From Anthoceros angustus (lineage: Eukaryota > Streptophyta > Anthocerotopsida > Anthocerotales > Anthocerotaceae): a DNA stretch of 64,000 bases. How positions within the stretch are numbered: the first letter of the stretch is position 1; each line of letters starts with the position of its first letter. The stretch spans positions 310,001 through 374,000 of the forward strand of contig MU008202.1 in NCBI GenBank assembly GCA_010909165.1, in the 5' to 3' direction. The position numbers and the translations under genes are program-made. Under the pieces are notes generated by a model. That model was given only the letters and a program-made list of their open reading frames with translations, had not been told where the DNA came from and did not search any database. Positions 55,280 through 64,000 of this stretch are shown one piece after another.

Positions 55280-56480
55280 ACCACATGATCCGCCCTCCCA
55301 CACCGCCACCGCCCTCCCACACCGCCGCCCTCCCACACACCGCCCCACACCGCCACGCCCTCCCACACCCCGCCTCCCCTACTCCCACGACGCCAACACG
55401 CACCTCCTCTCACCTCCTCCAACATCGCCGCACCCACACCTCCTCACCCGCCACACACCACCTCCTCCCACACCGCCATCATCCCATGCCTTTCCTTCTC
55501 TGTGAAGAATTGACAAACCAAAGTCAAGGCGATGGATGAGCGTAATTTGCAGGACTGCATCCACATTCCCAAGTGAACTCGTACCTTGTCCATAAACCGA
55601 AATTCAACCTTCAAGCATGAGCGGAGCCTTCAAGCTCGCTATGTCCGGATGTCATGTGGAAGTCAAGAAATGTACCACATCTCGCCACATAGGAGGAGAA
55701 GATAAGGGGCCAATGCAAACAAAAGTGTTAGCATTGATCATCAGCAGCTTGGCGAGGTTCTTATGCGGATGTGGCCTACCACTGCTGCTCAAGACAGACA
55801 TATGGAATCAATCACATAAACGGGCGGGTTAAGAACATCCGGGTTTGCGAAGGAGAGCCTTCTCCCTTTGAATGCTAGAAGGTGAAAAGGCAGCCACCGC
55901 CCTCCCACACACCGCCTCCCACACCGCCGCCTCCCACATCGCCACTGCCCCTCCCACACGCCACCCTCCCACACCGCCGCCCCACACCCCGCCATCCCCC
56001 ACCTCCTCCCACGACGCCAACACGCACTCCCATCCCACGCTCGATCCCACAAACCTCTGCCTGCTTGCACCGCCTATTGGCCCAACCATGAGCTCGTGCC
56101 GCATTGAACCCATCAAAACACCGCCTCCTGCCGCCACCACGGCTTGCCATCTTCACTTCTCCCTCAAGTCGTCCTCCCACCTCCTCCAACATCGCCGCAC
56201 ACCCACACCTCTCCACCGCACACCAAGCTCCTCCCACACCGCCATCCTCCTACCTCCTCTCATATCGACCTCCCACCTCCTCCCACACCCCGCCTACACA
56301 CCTCCTCCCACACCGCCACACACCTCCTCCCACACGCCACAAACCGCCTCCCACGGCCGCAAACCACATGCCGCACTCCCCCACATGCCAAACCACCTCC
56401 CACACACAGTGGAAACACCGCCTCCGGATCACCAAGTTCCCATTCACCACCAACTTTCTCATTCTCCCACACCACCACCG
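55280..56480. repeat. CCTCCCACACCGCC repeat field
   Basis: C-rich on the plus strand: CCTCCCACACCGCC(A), CTCCTCCCACACCGCC and ACCTCCTCCCAC words dominate 55.28-55.5 and 55.89-56.45 kb, with an unrelated 0.35-kb segment between. The two halves share a CCCACGACGCCAACACGCAC block (about 55.384 and 56.009 kb), suggesting duplication. The Pro/His/Ser/Thr-rich frames on the plus strand are by-products of the repeat. The complementary strand is G-rich (GGAGGCGGTGTGGG). Confidence 0.8.
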
Positions 56481-56762
56481 ACTTCCCCATTCTCCCACAA
56501 CTTCTCCCATCTACCCTAAACACCCCCACACACAATCAGGCAACCTTACCTTGATCTCGTGCTCCACTTCCACACTATCAAGGACATAAGCCACAACTAA
56601 ACCCACGAACCACACTAAAACCCAACATCGAGATATTTTAATGTGTATGTGAAACAGGTTTTAAAAAAACCCCGTTTTTTCCACCATCTACTTAACAAGT
56701 TATCACTCCCTTTTTTGGATGGAAGTGCTACACCTAACCATGCATACACCCTGTAGGCAGAA

Positions 56763-57125
56763 GTGGAAATTGATTATAAGGACTACAAGGTGGACAAGGA
56801 TCACGGTGCCATATCAGGCAACGACAGGTCTGAAAAATGTGCGTGGGTTGACAATGTTGATCTCTACATGCATAACCGTGCTCACGTTGTGTGTGAGACT
56901 CATGCCTCTTCACACAAGAGGTCGAGTGTGGACAATTCTTCAATGAGCGGAGTCAGCAATGAAGACATGGCCAAACAGAGGTGGATTGGTCAAGATAATG
57001 CATCTGATGCTATTAGTCTCTTGATTCCCATGTCCCAAAAATTGGAAGCCCTAGAGGAAAAGAAAGTGGCATTGTTAGAGAGTTTAGTGGCCACTATGTC
57101 CACAGGATTCAAAAATCAGTCTTAG
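56763..57125 (+). CDS. Possible C-terminal part of a Harbinger-associated protein
   Basis: About 120 codons, tail to tail with the Harbinger transposase relic that begins 75-100 bp downstream on the other strand. It is hydrophilic and ends in a short helical segment (ISLLIPMSQKLEALEEKKVA, then LLESLVATMSTGF), as seen at the end of the Myb/SANT-like second protein encoded by PIF/Harbinger elements. The DNA-binding N-terminal part is not present. The assignment rests on position and style, not on a clear domain. Confidence 0.4.
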   Translation: MEIDYKDYKVDKDHGAISGNDRSEKCAWVDNVDLYMHNRAHVVCETHASSHKRSSVDNSSMSGVSNEDMAKQRWIGQDNASDAISLLIPMSQKLEALEEKKVALLESLVATMSTGFKNQS

Positions 57126-57219
57126 TTTTATTTCTGCCTTACACGATTGAAAATCAGCCTTATATAGAACAGGCTCTCTTGAGGTCTATAAGCGGACTGA
57201 ATGCTGATCACAGTTCATG

Positions 57220-58425
57220 ACGCACCCCATTCAATTCATATAGAGTTTCTTGAGCTGTTCTTGTGGCCTCCTCCTCATCATCCATATCATGAACACATGA
57301 ATATGTTGCCTCTTCTAGCCAAGCTTGGTCAAATGCTTCCTTATGGATGATGCACATGTTGTGTAGAATTAAACATGCCTAAATGACAACAGCGATGTTC
57401 TGCAACTCCATGTCCAATCTTTTTAGCAGACACCTCCATCTCGCTTTCAAGATTCCAAATGCTCTAAAGAGCATTTGGAATCTTGAAAGTTCTGTGCTCC
57501 AAAGAGCAAGTTCTGTGCATTTCCAAAGAGCAAATGGCTGTAGAAATTAAAGTTCTACAGCCATCCTGGTGGAACTTTGAATAAAGTTACAATGTTCTTG
57601 CTCTGGTATCAATCCGTCCTTAGACCCTCTATAAGGAGTCAACATGTAGAGCACAGGCCAGCCAGTCTGCGTCCAGTAGTGAACAATAATGTCCCGGCTT
57701 GCCTGCATCACATTTTGGTCCAAGCTCAGATCTGGTAAAAAGGTTCCAATCATTGAGACTGCCTACGCAATGCCCATCATGCTGGGCGTGCTGCATGCCC
57801 ATCCATAGTCGTAATCCCACACGAGACAATTTGCAGTCATGGTTAACTGAAGAAGTTGAGAGTAGAACCCTTTTCTGCTATAGTAATCCCCCTTGTTTTT
57901 GTGAGGAGCAATAATGGGGATGTGACTCCCATCGACGACTCGAATCACATATAGGATACCTTGCAATTCAAGGAAGTCTGCTATATATGCAGCCATTTTG
58001 CTCTTTCCAGGCCACATGATGTAGGTATCGTGCAATTTGGAAATCAGGGCTTTGCAGAATTCCAAAGTAGCATTAGAAACTGCAGTTATGCCGTATCCAT
58101 AGCAGTCCCTAAGAATTTGAAGAGTGTCTCCAGTGACCAGCCTCCTGAGGGCCATTGCAACTCTTGCATCCATAGGAATGGCTTTCCGAAATGTGGTATC
58201 TTGCCTGAACACCAAAGGGCCAATTTCAGCACACAAGTACTAGAAGGTGGCTTTGCTTACTCGACAACGCTCCCTGAACATCTCATGTGTGGAAGACCCA
58301 AGACATGATTGATCCGCAAACCCTTGGTTTCGTTTCACACACCATGTTGATCGTCGTTTCTTTTTTCTCCCATTGGACTTGAACACTTCGTGAGGCAAAG
58401 CCACTACTGCAGCAGCTATGAATGT
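57220..58425 (-). pseudogene. PIF/Harbinger transposase relic (HARBI1-like)
   Basis: Read on the minus strand: basic N-terminus (RKKKRRSTWCVKRNQGF), MFRERCRVSKATF, stop, YLCAEIGPLVFRQDT, VAMALRRLVTGDTLQILRDC, VSNATLEFCKAL, VVDGSHIPIIAPHKNKGDYY (first catalytic Asp region intact), SRKGFYSQLLQLT. The family GWPGSVHDARVF box is degraded to GWACSTPSMMG and followed by a frameshift, then TGWPVLYMLTPYRGSKDGLI, NALRAFGILKARWRCLLKRL (after a one-base frameshift) and ACLILHNMCII. At least two stops and two frameshifts make it inactive. HARBI1-like proteins are DDE nucleases that act with a Myb-like partner. Confidence 0.88.
57444..57489. repeat. Perfect 22-bp palindrome with 2-base loop
   Basis: The left arm begins CTTTCAAGATTCC at 57444 and the right arm ends GGAATCTTGAAAG at 57489, with AA at the centre. 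All 22 base pairs match. It lies inside the Harbinger relic, where one arm encodes the conserved FGILK stretch. Confidence 0.95.
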
Positions 58426-58849
58426 CCAGAGAGACGATGAGAAAATTCAAGTACACACAACATATCCAAAGCAAGCAAAATTTTCTCCCAACGGCCGTCT
58501 TCTGACATTAATGCCGTCTTCTCCACACCAGAGGAGAGAACGAAATTGCCCGAGGTGCAGTTAAGGAGGACCGCTGTGGGCATGTGGAGGACGATGGTGG
58601 TGTTGCCGAGGACGCGCACCTTCTAGATGGCGGGAGGGAGAATCGGGCTCTTCTAGAAGAGCTTAGGTTTGATGGCCATGGGGAACTCCGAAGGAGTGGG
58701 CAGGAGGCCTGTCATTCTGAAGGGTAGCAAAGTGCTGCCTTTGGGGTTGACATTGCTACAAGGGAGCAGGAGGAAGAGGAGAGAGGCCACGAAATGCCTG
58801 CTCATGAGTCAGAGAGGCACAGACTGGACGAGGACACCACCTGGCCGAG

Positions 58850-59560
58850 ATGGTGAAAGCGGAGGGAGGCAAAGGAAGTGGAATGGCGATGAAGAGGTGG
58901 AGGAGGACCCACCGACAACATTGGATGCAGAGAGATAGGGGAGTGCCAAAAAAATTATTTGGCGGTAAGCCACTTGATGACATCATTGCCGTGTTGTGCA
59001 AGCTGCATGGTCGTGGGGGGGTTTACATGGTTGTGAGTCGGCTGTTTGATGGAGGGTGGGTGGAGAACGAAGATGAGGAGGAAGAGCCAGGCGAGGATGG
59101 ATCGTCCGAAGGCCTTCAGCGCGTGTTGGAGCTAGTGTGCGCGAAGATGCAGTTGATGGTACCATGGTCAAGCCACAACGAGACTTTGAGGGACATATTG
59201 GTGAGAAAGGTAGAGTATGAGTTCCCTGGTATAGATCGCGAGGATATTGTGGCAAGGTTTGCAGGGGCTTCGCGGACAAGAGACCACAACGTTGGGAAGA
59301 AGGTGTGACAAGCTGCGATTATCTGGAGGGAGAAGGGGAAAGATGCGAAATGGCTGCACCCTCCGAACGTCAGCACCAAGGCATGGAAACGGGCTATCGA
59401 GCAAGCTATGGTCATGTTGCAGAAGCACGGCGGTGTGTGGCCAACCCCACAACAAGCAGCATCGCCACTGACTGTTGACGAAAGCATGGGACCAATCCCT
59501 TTGGTCCCATGGGAGCAAAAGAGTTCGAGAGAAGGTATGTCCAACGGTGGGGAGGGAGCG
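58850..59560 (+). pseudogene. Unidentified ORF, interrupted
   Basis: A 153-codon frame (58850-59308): KKLFGGKPLDDIIAVLCKLH, acidic linker ENEDEEEEPGEDGSSE, LRDILVRKVEYEFPGIDRED. It is followed after an in-frame TGA by a further open stretch in the same frame (AAIIWREKGKDAKWLHPPNV, WKRAIEQAMVMLQKHGGVWP) to about 59.57 kb. The continuity across the stop suggests one former protein of at least 240 residues. I do not recognise the family. The surrounding Harbinger and copia sequences favour a transposon-borne or captured gene. Confidence 0.45.
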
Positions 59561-59569
59561 CAGCAGTAC

Positions 59570-60049
59570 AAGAGTTGAAATGGGCTGCGAAACATGGATT
59601 GGAGAGCATGCCGAACTACTGGAGTGGTATGGCAATAGATCGGATCCTTGGTGGAATGGCTAGCTGTGGTCAAAGAAGGTGTGTCATTGGGACATGAAGA
59701 CCGTGAACAGTAATTGTTGTGTGTGCATGGCTGCAGGTCAGAAGGAGAAGGAAAGGTATGTGGCAGGTGAAGGGCACGGAAGATGGAAGGAACAATAGCA
59801 TGTGCCGAGGGGCAAGGGGAAGGGAAGGTGGGAACGAGGAGGGCGTCACACTCAGGTGATGCCGGAGGCAGTGGGGATGGTGTGGAAGATGGAGGTGTGA
59901 GTGCGTTGCCACTCACAAGACGAATCACAAGATGTGAAGTAACAAGTTGAAGACTAGAAAGCTGAAAACTGAGATTGATAAGATAATGTACAATACAAAA
60001 ATGTTTGTCTAATCTACTTCTTAAACTGGCCATAGTGTCGCTTCACTAA
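59570..60049. other. Intergenic, nothing recognised
   Basis: A short stretch between the unidentified ORF and the copia LTR. G/A-rich (GGAGAAGGAAAGG, GGGGAAGGGAAGG) up to 59.88 kb, then AT-richer. No gene, no tRNA and no clear element end. Confidence 0.4.
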
Positions 60050-60735
60050 ATGACCTTTCATAACCCTAACGTATACATGTTATTAATACCAAAGCGAGTT
60101 TTAGGTTATATTTATATATCTTCACACCCCCTCTTAACCTCAACGAGCTTAAACAACTGATCACACAGCAAACCCTAATGTAACAGACATAAGAACGAGC
60201 CGCCACGCAAAAAACGCTATCTCCGTTCCAGTGTGCCTCTGTGCCTTATTCCTCACGTTTTGCTCGCAGTAGCGCAATTCTCGCGTGGCCAACAATGAGG
60301 CGGGCGGAAGTACTGCAGCCGTCTGACGAGTTGCGGCGGCCTAAACCGCTAGAGGAGCAAGGCAGACCAACCACTGTCACGGAATCTGCTGGTGACAGCG
60401 ACCGCCGGGACCAACCAAAGCGTGGATTCGGCCGTCTTGCACCGCTTAGGACCCGTGCGATTTGATGGTGGTGGGATATGGACGGCGCGACCGACCGCGA
60501 GCCGATGATGGCGTCAATCCAGCTTGGAGGGAAGTGAGCTGATTAGGAACCTTCGGAAACTTCTACCGATGTATCGACTTAAGACTCCGAGTAAAGAAGG
60601 TAATCCCTAATGATTGGGTTCGTGAGAGCTTCATCCACCGTGATCCGAGCACTTGTTGTCTTTAACTTGTTGCTCTCCTTGTGCGTGGAGTTAACAACAA
60701 CTTGGTTGGATGTAGGGAGCATCAACCAAAAACAG
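60050..60735 (-). repeat. Presumed 3' LTR of the copia element
   Basis: Begins next to the polypurine tract with TGTTTTTGGTTGATGCTCCC on the minus strand. It contains a TATATAAATATAACC box near 60.11 kb. The far end is not defined because no second LTR is in the window to compare. The boundary at 60.05 kb is approximate. Confidence 0.55.
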
Positions 60736-60767
60736 TACCCCCCCCCCAAATCAGATAAGTATCCTCA

Positions 60768-61240
60768 TTGATCGATATGAGCAAAGAAGTCGTGAACACC
60801 TAACCCTCGCATGTGAACATAATGCTTGTGCTTGGGTAGTCCTTTGGTTAAGATGTCAGCGGTATTGTCATCTGTACAAATATATCCCACCTTGATAACA
60901 CCACGAGCAACAACATCACGGATATAATGATGTTGTATCTCGATGTGTTTTGTTCTGGCATGAAAGGTAGGCTTGGCCACTAACTTGAGTGCCGACATGT
61001 TGTCGCAGAGGATTAAAGTAGGGTGATGCTGAGCCTGGCCAAGATCAGCAAGGAAGCTACGCTCCCACTCAGCTTCTTTGGCTGCCTCGGTCATGGACTT
61101 GTATTCTGCCTCACTGGAGCTCAAAGCTATGGAAGGCTGTTTTTTACTACTCCAGTTGACGGCAGCTGAAGCAAGGAGAAAACAGTATGTCGACAAACCA
61201 AACCGGTCGAGTCAGAGGCCCGATCAGTCTGTCAGTCCGG
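60768..61240 (-). pseudogene. copia RNase H domain
   Basis: The frame 61196-60768 encodes VNWSSKKQPSIALSSSEAEY, LILCDNMSALKLVAKPTFHA, RTKHIEIQHHYIRDVV and DNTADILTKGLPKHKHY, the standard copia RNase H signature, with the SSSEAEY, DN-SA and HIEI(Q/D)-H residues all present, ending at the usual stop. The start of the domain (DADWA region, about 61.2 kb) is shifted. Confidence 0.9.
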
Positions 61241-62260
61241 ATGTAAGCTCGGATGCACCACGCGTTTATACATGAGACCATATTTATGTGTGCCCTTAAG
61301 ATAGCGGAAGATCCTTTTCACTACCGGTCGCTCTCCTGTGATTCTCAAGAAATTGGGAAACCGTCGACTGCATATTGTATGCGGTCGATTGGCAACGAGT
61401 AGGCTGCCAAGCTCATGTGTCTGTGAGTACGTCTTCCATGTCTTTGATTTCATCCGATGTCTGTGGGCACTGTGAAAGTGTTAGCTTGGTTCCAGTTGCA
61501 TAGGGTGTGGTCGCTAGCCGTGCTTGATCGAGATTGAACTTCTTAAGTATCTCGTTTATATACTTGTAATGGTGTATGAACATCAGGCCTGCTTCCCTGA
61601 CTCGTAGCAACTGTATACCCAAACAAAACTTTAGTTCGCCAATATCTTTCATGTCAAACTTGTCGTTAAGTTTCTGCTTGACTATTGACAGGTGCTTGAT
61701 CGTTTGTGGCAAGGATAACATCGTCACGCTGAGCCAAGCACAATAGAGGATCCTTGGAAAGCTTATAAACATTGGTATCGGTGTGTTACGAACAAAATCT
61801 ATCTTTGAGTAGATACAGATGCATGGTGATATACCACACCTCCCGCTTTGTTTCAAACCATATATGCATTTCAAGAGTTTTAACACCTTGTGGGGATGTG
61901 CGAGAATCCTCATAGGCCTCAGTGAGCATATATAATTCTTCATCAAGAGCTCCATACGTAAAAGCCGCGTACACGTCCATCTCAAGATCGAGATCAAATC
62001 GGCATAGGCAAGTATAAACCGGATGGATTGACCGCGAACTACGGTGAGAATGTCTCCCAGTAGTCGAGCCCCTCACTTGCGTGAACCCTCTAGCCACAAG
62101 TCGAGCTTTAAAGCAACTTCCCTTTGCATTCAACGAGTTTGAACACTTGCAGGATATGGCCTTGCGGCTGGTGGAAGGTCGCAAGAATCCGTGTGGTTCT
62201 TCACAAGAGCGATATTCATCCTCCCTGCCTTCCACCGCACATGTTCGGGGCCATGGAAGG
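61241..62260 (-). pseudogene. copia reverse transcriptase domain
   Basis: Pieces in three frames: KARLVARGFTQVRG; LEMDVYAAFTYGALDEELYM (family MDV-TAFL-G-L-EE-YM); KLLKCIYGLKQS; then KQKLNDKFDMKDIGELKFCL, GIQLLRVREAGLMFIHHYKY; and VKRIFRYLKGTHKYGLMYKR. The catalytic YVDD box is not readable, replaced by a degraded stretch around 61.72 kb, so the enzyme is dead. Confidence 0.88.
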
Positions 62261-62779
62261 CTTGGGAAAGGCTAGTAGGCTCATCGGGAAGAACAAGGCT
62301 CGTAGCAAGGGCCTGGACAAGATGTGTGTTCTAAAATCCATCGATAGCGGGTTCATCCCATTCGGTGGTGGCGGCGCGAGACCTCCGGAGCTCTAGGTCT
62401 GGTGCAGCTCATCTAGTCAGGGACATCGTGTTCAAGGTCGACGAGGCGGATCGGCGGCGGCAGATCATCTCGCGCACCAGTTAAACACCCCTCTGCATCT
62501 AGAAAGGCCCCTCGTTAGGTAAAAGTGGGGTCCTAATTCGGGGTTGAAGGTGGCGGCGTTTGATCTCTGGAGCAAGTGATCGTGCAAAAGAATGGCTCCA
62601 TGTCGTCCATAGGATAATCACACATCAAGATCTCGAGGCGCAAGGGCATCCACATCTCAAGAAATCAGGGGGTATTGCCATCAATAACGGAATCTTTGAG
62701 CTGCAGTTCGAGGAAGGTCACATGCGTGCGAGCACAATGGACCCGATATCGTATTGACCAGCTTATACGCTTTTGTCCT

Positions 62780-63640
62780 TTATGCCCCAACAAAAGAAAG
62801 ACCTGCTCGGGGATCAAGCTTCTTCCTTTTTTCAGTGGGGATGTGTGCAAATGCTCGAGATCCAAAGACCTTCAAATGTAGCAGGCTTGGCTTGCGAGAC
62901 CAGAAAACCTCGTAAGGTGTCTTATGTGGGACGGAGCTCGTCAGCACCCTGTTCAAGATGTACGTTGCAGTAACAATGGCCTCTGCCCAATAACCTTGAG
63001 GTAATCCAGCCCAAATGAGCATGCTTCGAGTCATTGCCAGAAGAGTTTGATTTTTCCGTTTTGACACGCCATTTTGCTGTGGCGTGTAGGGGACAGTGAG
63101 TTGGCGTAGAACTCCATGTTCTTGCAGCAAGTCGTCGAAGAACGATTCACAAATTGTCCCGTTGTCGATTCGAGCACCTTCAAGAAGATGCTGCTCCTCT
63201 CTGATAAAGAACCAGCCGCCTTTGAAAAAGGAAAGTGTGTCACTCTTGATTTGCCGGAATGTCCAGTATATCTACTATAGTCATCTGTCAAGGTGAAAAA
63301 GTATTGAGAACCTCCTAGGGATGGTTCCTGGATTTTCCCTGAGATGTCGGCATGAACTAAACCAAGGACTTGTGATGCCCTATGTGCTGGGGCAGTAGGA
63401 AAGGGAGACGCTTTCTGCTTCGCCAATATACAAGACTCGCACACGGGCAGATCTTTGAAACACTTGGGAAGGGGCTCACGATGGCATTCTGTGATAGACA
63501 TGTCTATCAGCTTGGAGCGATTGACATGCCCCAAGCGAGCATGCCACAGCATGGCCTCTTGATGGAGACTAGGTGACCTAGTCCCATTGAATGGGCGCAT
63601 CTTTGAAACACTTGGGAAGGGGCTCACGATGGCATTCGTG
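62780..63640 (-). pseudogene. copia integrase domain
   Basis: LWHARLGHVNRSKLIDM, PVCESCILAKQKASPFP (zinc-binding H-H-C-C end), GLVHADISGKIQEPSLGGSQ (first Asp), YFFTLTDDYSRYT, then after shifts ELTVPYTPQQNGVSKRKNQT-like residues (VPYTPQQNGVSKRKNQ, catalytic Glu replaced in GV-E-RKN by Ser), YWAEAIVTATYILNRV, and KTPYEVFWSRKPSLLHLKVF. At least three frame changes. The family motif is PQQNGVAER-N; here SKRKN lacks the Glu. Confidence 0.88.
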
Positions 63641-63728
63641 GATAGACATGTTCATCGCCTTGAGCGATTGACATGCCCCAAGCGAGCATGCCACAAGATG
63701 GCCTCTTGATGGAGACTAGGTGACCTAG
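63445..63728. repeat. ~135-bp tandem duplication in the copia integrase start
   Basis: The segment GGCAGATCTTTGAAACACTT ... GGTGACCTAGTCC at about 63448-63584 is repeated at about 63595-63732 (GCGCATCTTTGAAACACTTG ... GGTGACCTAGTCC). Consequently LWHARLGHVNRS is encoded twice. Copy differences are mainly losses of one to a few bases in short repeats (CATTCTGTGATAG versus CATTCGTGGATAG). Confidence 0.85.
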
Positions 63729-64000
63729 TCCTCGTTGAATGGGCGATCGATGTGCGCTTGTTACACGTTATGTCTAATTTGTACAGGTCATTGTCTAAAA
63801 TGCCTTTGAAGACACACCTATCAGGAGACTCTTTTCTGTAAAAACAGCAAGTCTGAAAATCTGCACGCATCAGAAAGGTACGTGATCTCATGACCTGACT
63901 CAACGACATGAGGTTCTTGGCCATGCTTGGTACGAAGAGAACATCTTCTAACATGAGGTGTGTGTGATCATGCAGCATAAACACACATGTTCCTCGACCT
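63640..64000 (-). pseudogene. copia GAG-pre-integrase region (runs off the window)
   Basis: The frame 63984-63652 encodes LMLEDVLFVPSMAKNLMSLS, then FYRKESPDRCVFKGILDNDL and YKLDITC, followed by SLHQEAILWHARLGHVNRS: the typical protease-to-integrase junction of copia polyproteins. The right edge is cut by the window. Confidence 0.85.

Larger units (their letters stand above)
60050..64000 (-). mobile_element. Ty1/copia retrotransposon, decayed, 5' end outside the window
   Basis: Domain order on the minus strand from right to left: GAG-pre-integrase, integrase, reverse transcriptase, RNase H, polypurine tract, LTR. This is copia order (integrase before reverse transcriptase). All frames are broken by small shifts. 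A GGGGGGGGG purine tract (complement of 60739-60747) directly precedes the presumed 3' LTR (about 60.05-60.73 kb), which contains a TATATAAATATA-like promoter near 60.11 kb. The 5' LTR, primer-binding site and capsid part lie beyond 64 kb. It is flanked on the left by the unidentified ORF. Confidence 0.85.

Noticed and set aside
55280-56589. Pro/Thr/His-rich plus-strand frames up to about 220 codons
   Set aside because: They follow directly from CCTCCCACACCGCC repeats and are open in several frames at once; no evidence of a proline-rich protein gene.
43200-56600. A single large DNA transposon bounded by terminal inverted repeats
   Set aside because: By eye, the AT-rich left edge and the right edge do not show extended inverted similarity or a convincing target-site duplication; only minisatellite motifs are shared.
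58850-59308. Myb/SANT partner protein of the Harbinger element
   Set aside because: No SANT tryptophan or helix pattern is visible, and the position upstream of the transposase alone is not enough.
1-64000. CRISPR array, tRNA or rRNA gene
   Set aside because: No regularly spaced identical repeats with unique spacers and no cloverleaf or rRNA-like sequence were seen; the sequence is eukaryotic nuclear DNA.

Overview
This is a nuclear stretch of a land-plant genome. It carries spliced genes with GT-AG introns, long PLS-type and P-type pentatricopeptide repeat (PPR) genes, a GUN1 orthologue, a plant KASH-type SINE protein, a plastid-type MscS-like channel and a plant glutathione synthetase, plus Ty1/copia, PIF/Harbinger and other transposon relics. 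The PPR repeats have inserts between the L and S modules, and degenerate transposases of a GSGHGKGEH-motif family are present. Both fit a seed-free plant (fern, lycophyte or bryophyte) better than a flowering plant, but this is an impression and I cannot name a species.

Layout. 0-23 kb is the gene-bearing part: an ARM-repeat/KASH protein (minus, 0.84-3.45 kb); glutathione synthetase GSH2 with 12 inferred exons (minus, 4.75-7.57 kb); a large PLS-type PPR gene read rightwards from a spacer shared head-to-head with GSH2, present only as a mosaic of overlapping, re-joined pieces (8.5-19.4 kb, with two extra copies of parts of the GSH2/PPR spacer and one extra copy of GSH2 exons 1-2); and a five-exon GUN1 gene (plus, 19.96-23.12 kb). 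24.8-26.6 kb holds the 3' part of an MSL2/3-like channel gene (minus), broken by frameshifts and cut off upstream by a repeat block.

26.7-41.5 kb is a GC-rich block of non-autonomous retrotransposon-like sequence: two related gag/coiled-coil elements without a recognisable polymerase lie tail to tail, and between them is a reverse-oriented tandem array of about 1.4-1.8 kb LTR/leader units. 42-56.7 kb is degenerate repeat DNA with a decayed DDE transposase (45.6-49.0 kb), related minisatellites in opposite orientation on its two sides and a C-rich repeat field. 56.7-59.6 kb contains a PIF/Harbinger relic and an unidentified ORF. 60.05 kb to the right edge is a decayed Ty1/copia element on the minus strand running off the window.

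Functionally the intact genes point to the chloroplast and nuclear envelope: GSH2 makes glutathione, GUN1 acts in plastid-to-nucleus signalling, the MSL relic would act in plastid osmotic relief, the PPR protein would act on organelle RNA, and the SINE protein would sit at the nuclear envelope. I see no operon-like relationship. The head-to-head GSH2/PPR arrangement is the only plausible shared promoter.

The most striking observation is the mosaic structure. At least 14 junctions in the PPR region, and more in the LTR block, join distant parts of one source sequence at 3-11 bp of shared sequence, and the copies differ almost only by contractions of short tandem repeats or homopolymers. Either a microhomology template-switching process or a systematic assembly error explains it; sequence alone cannot decide, and the assembly explanation must be tested first.
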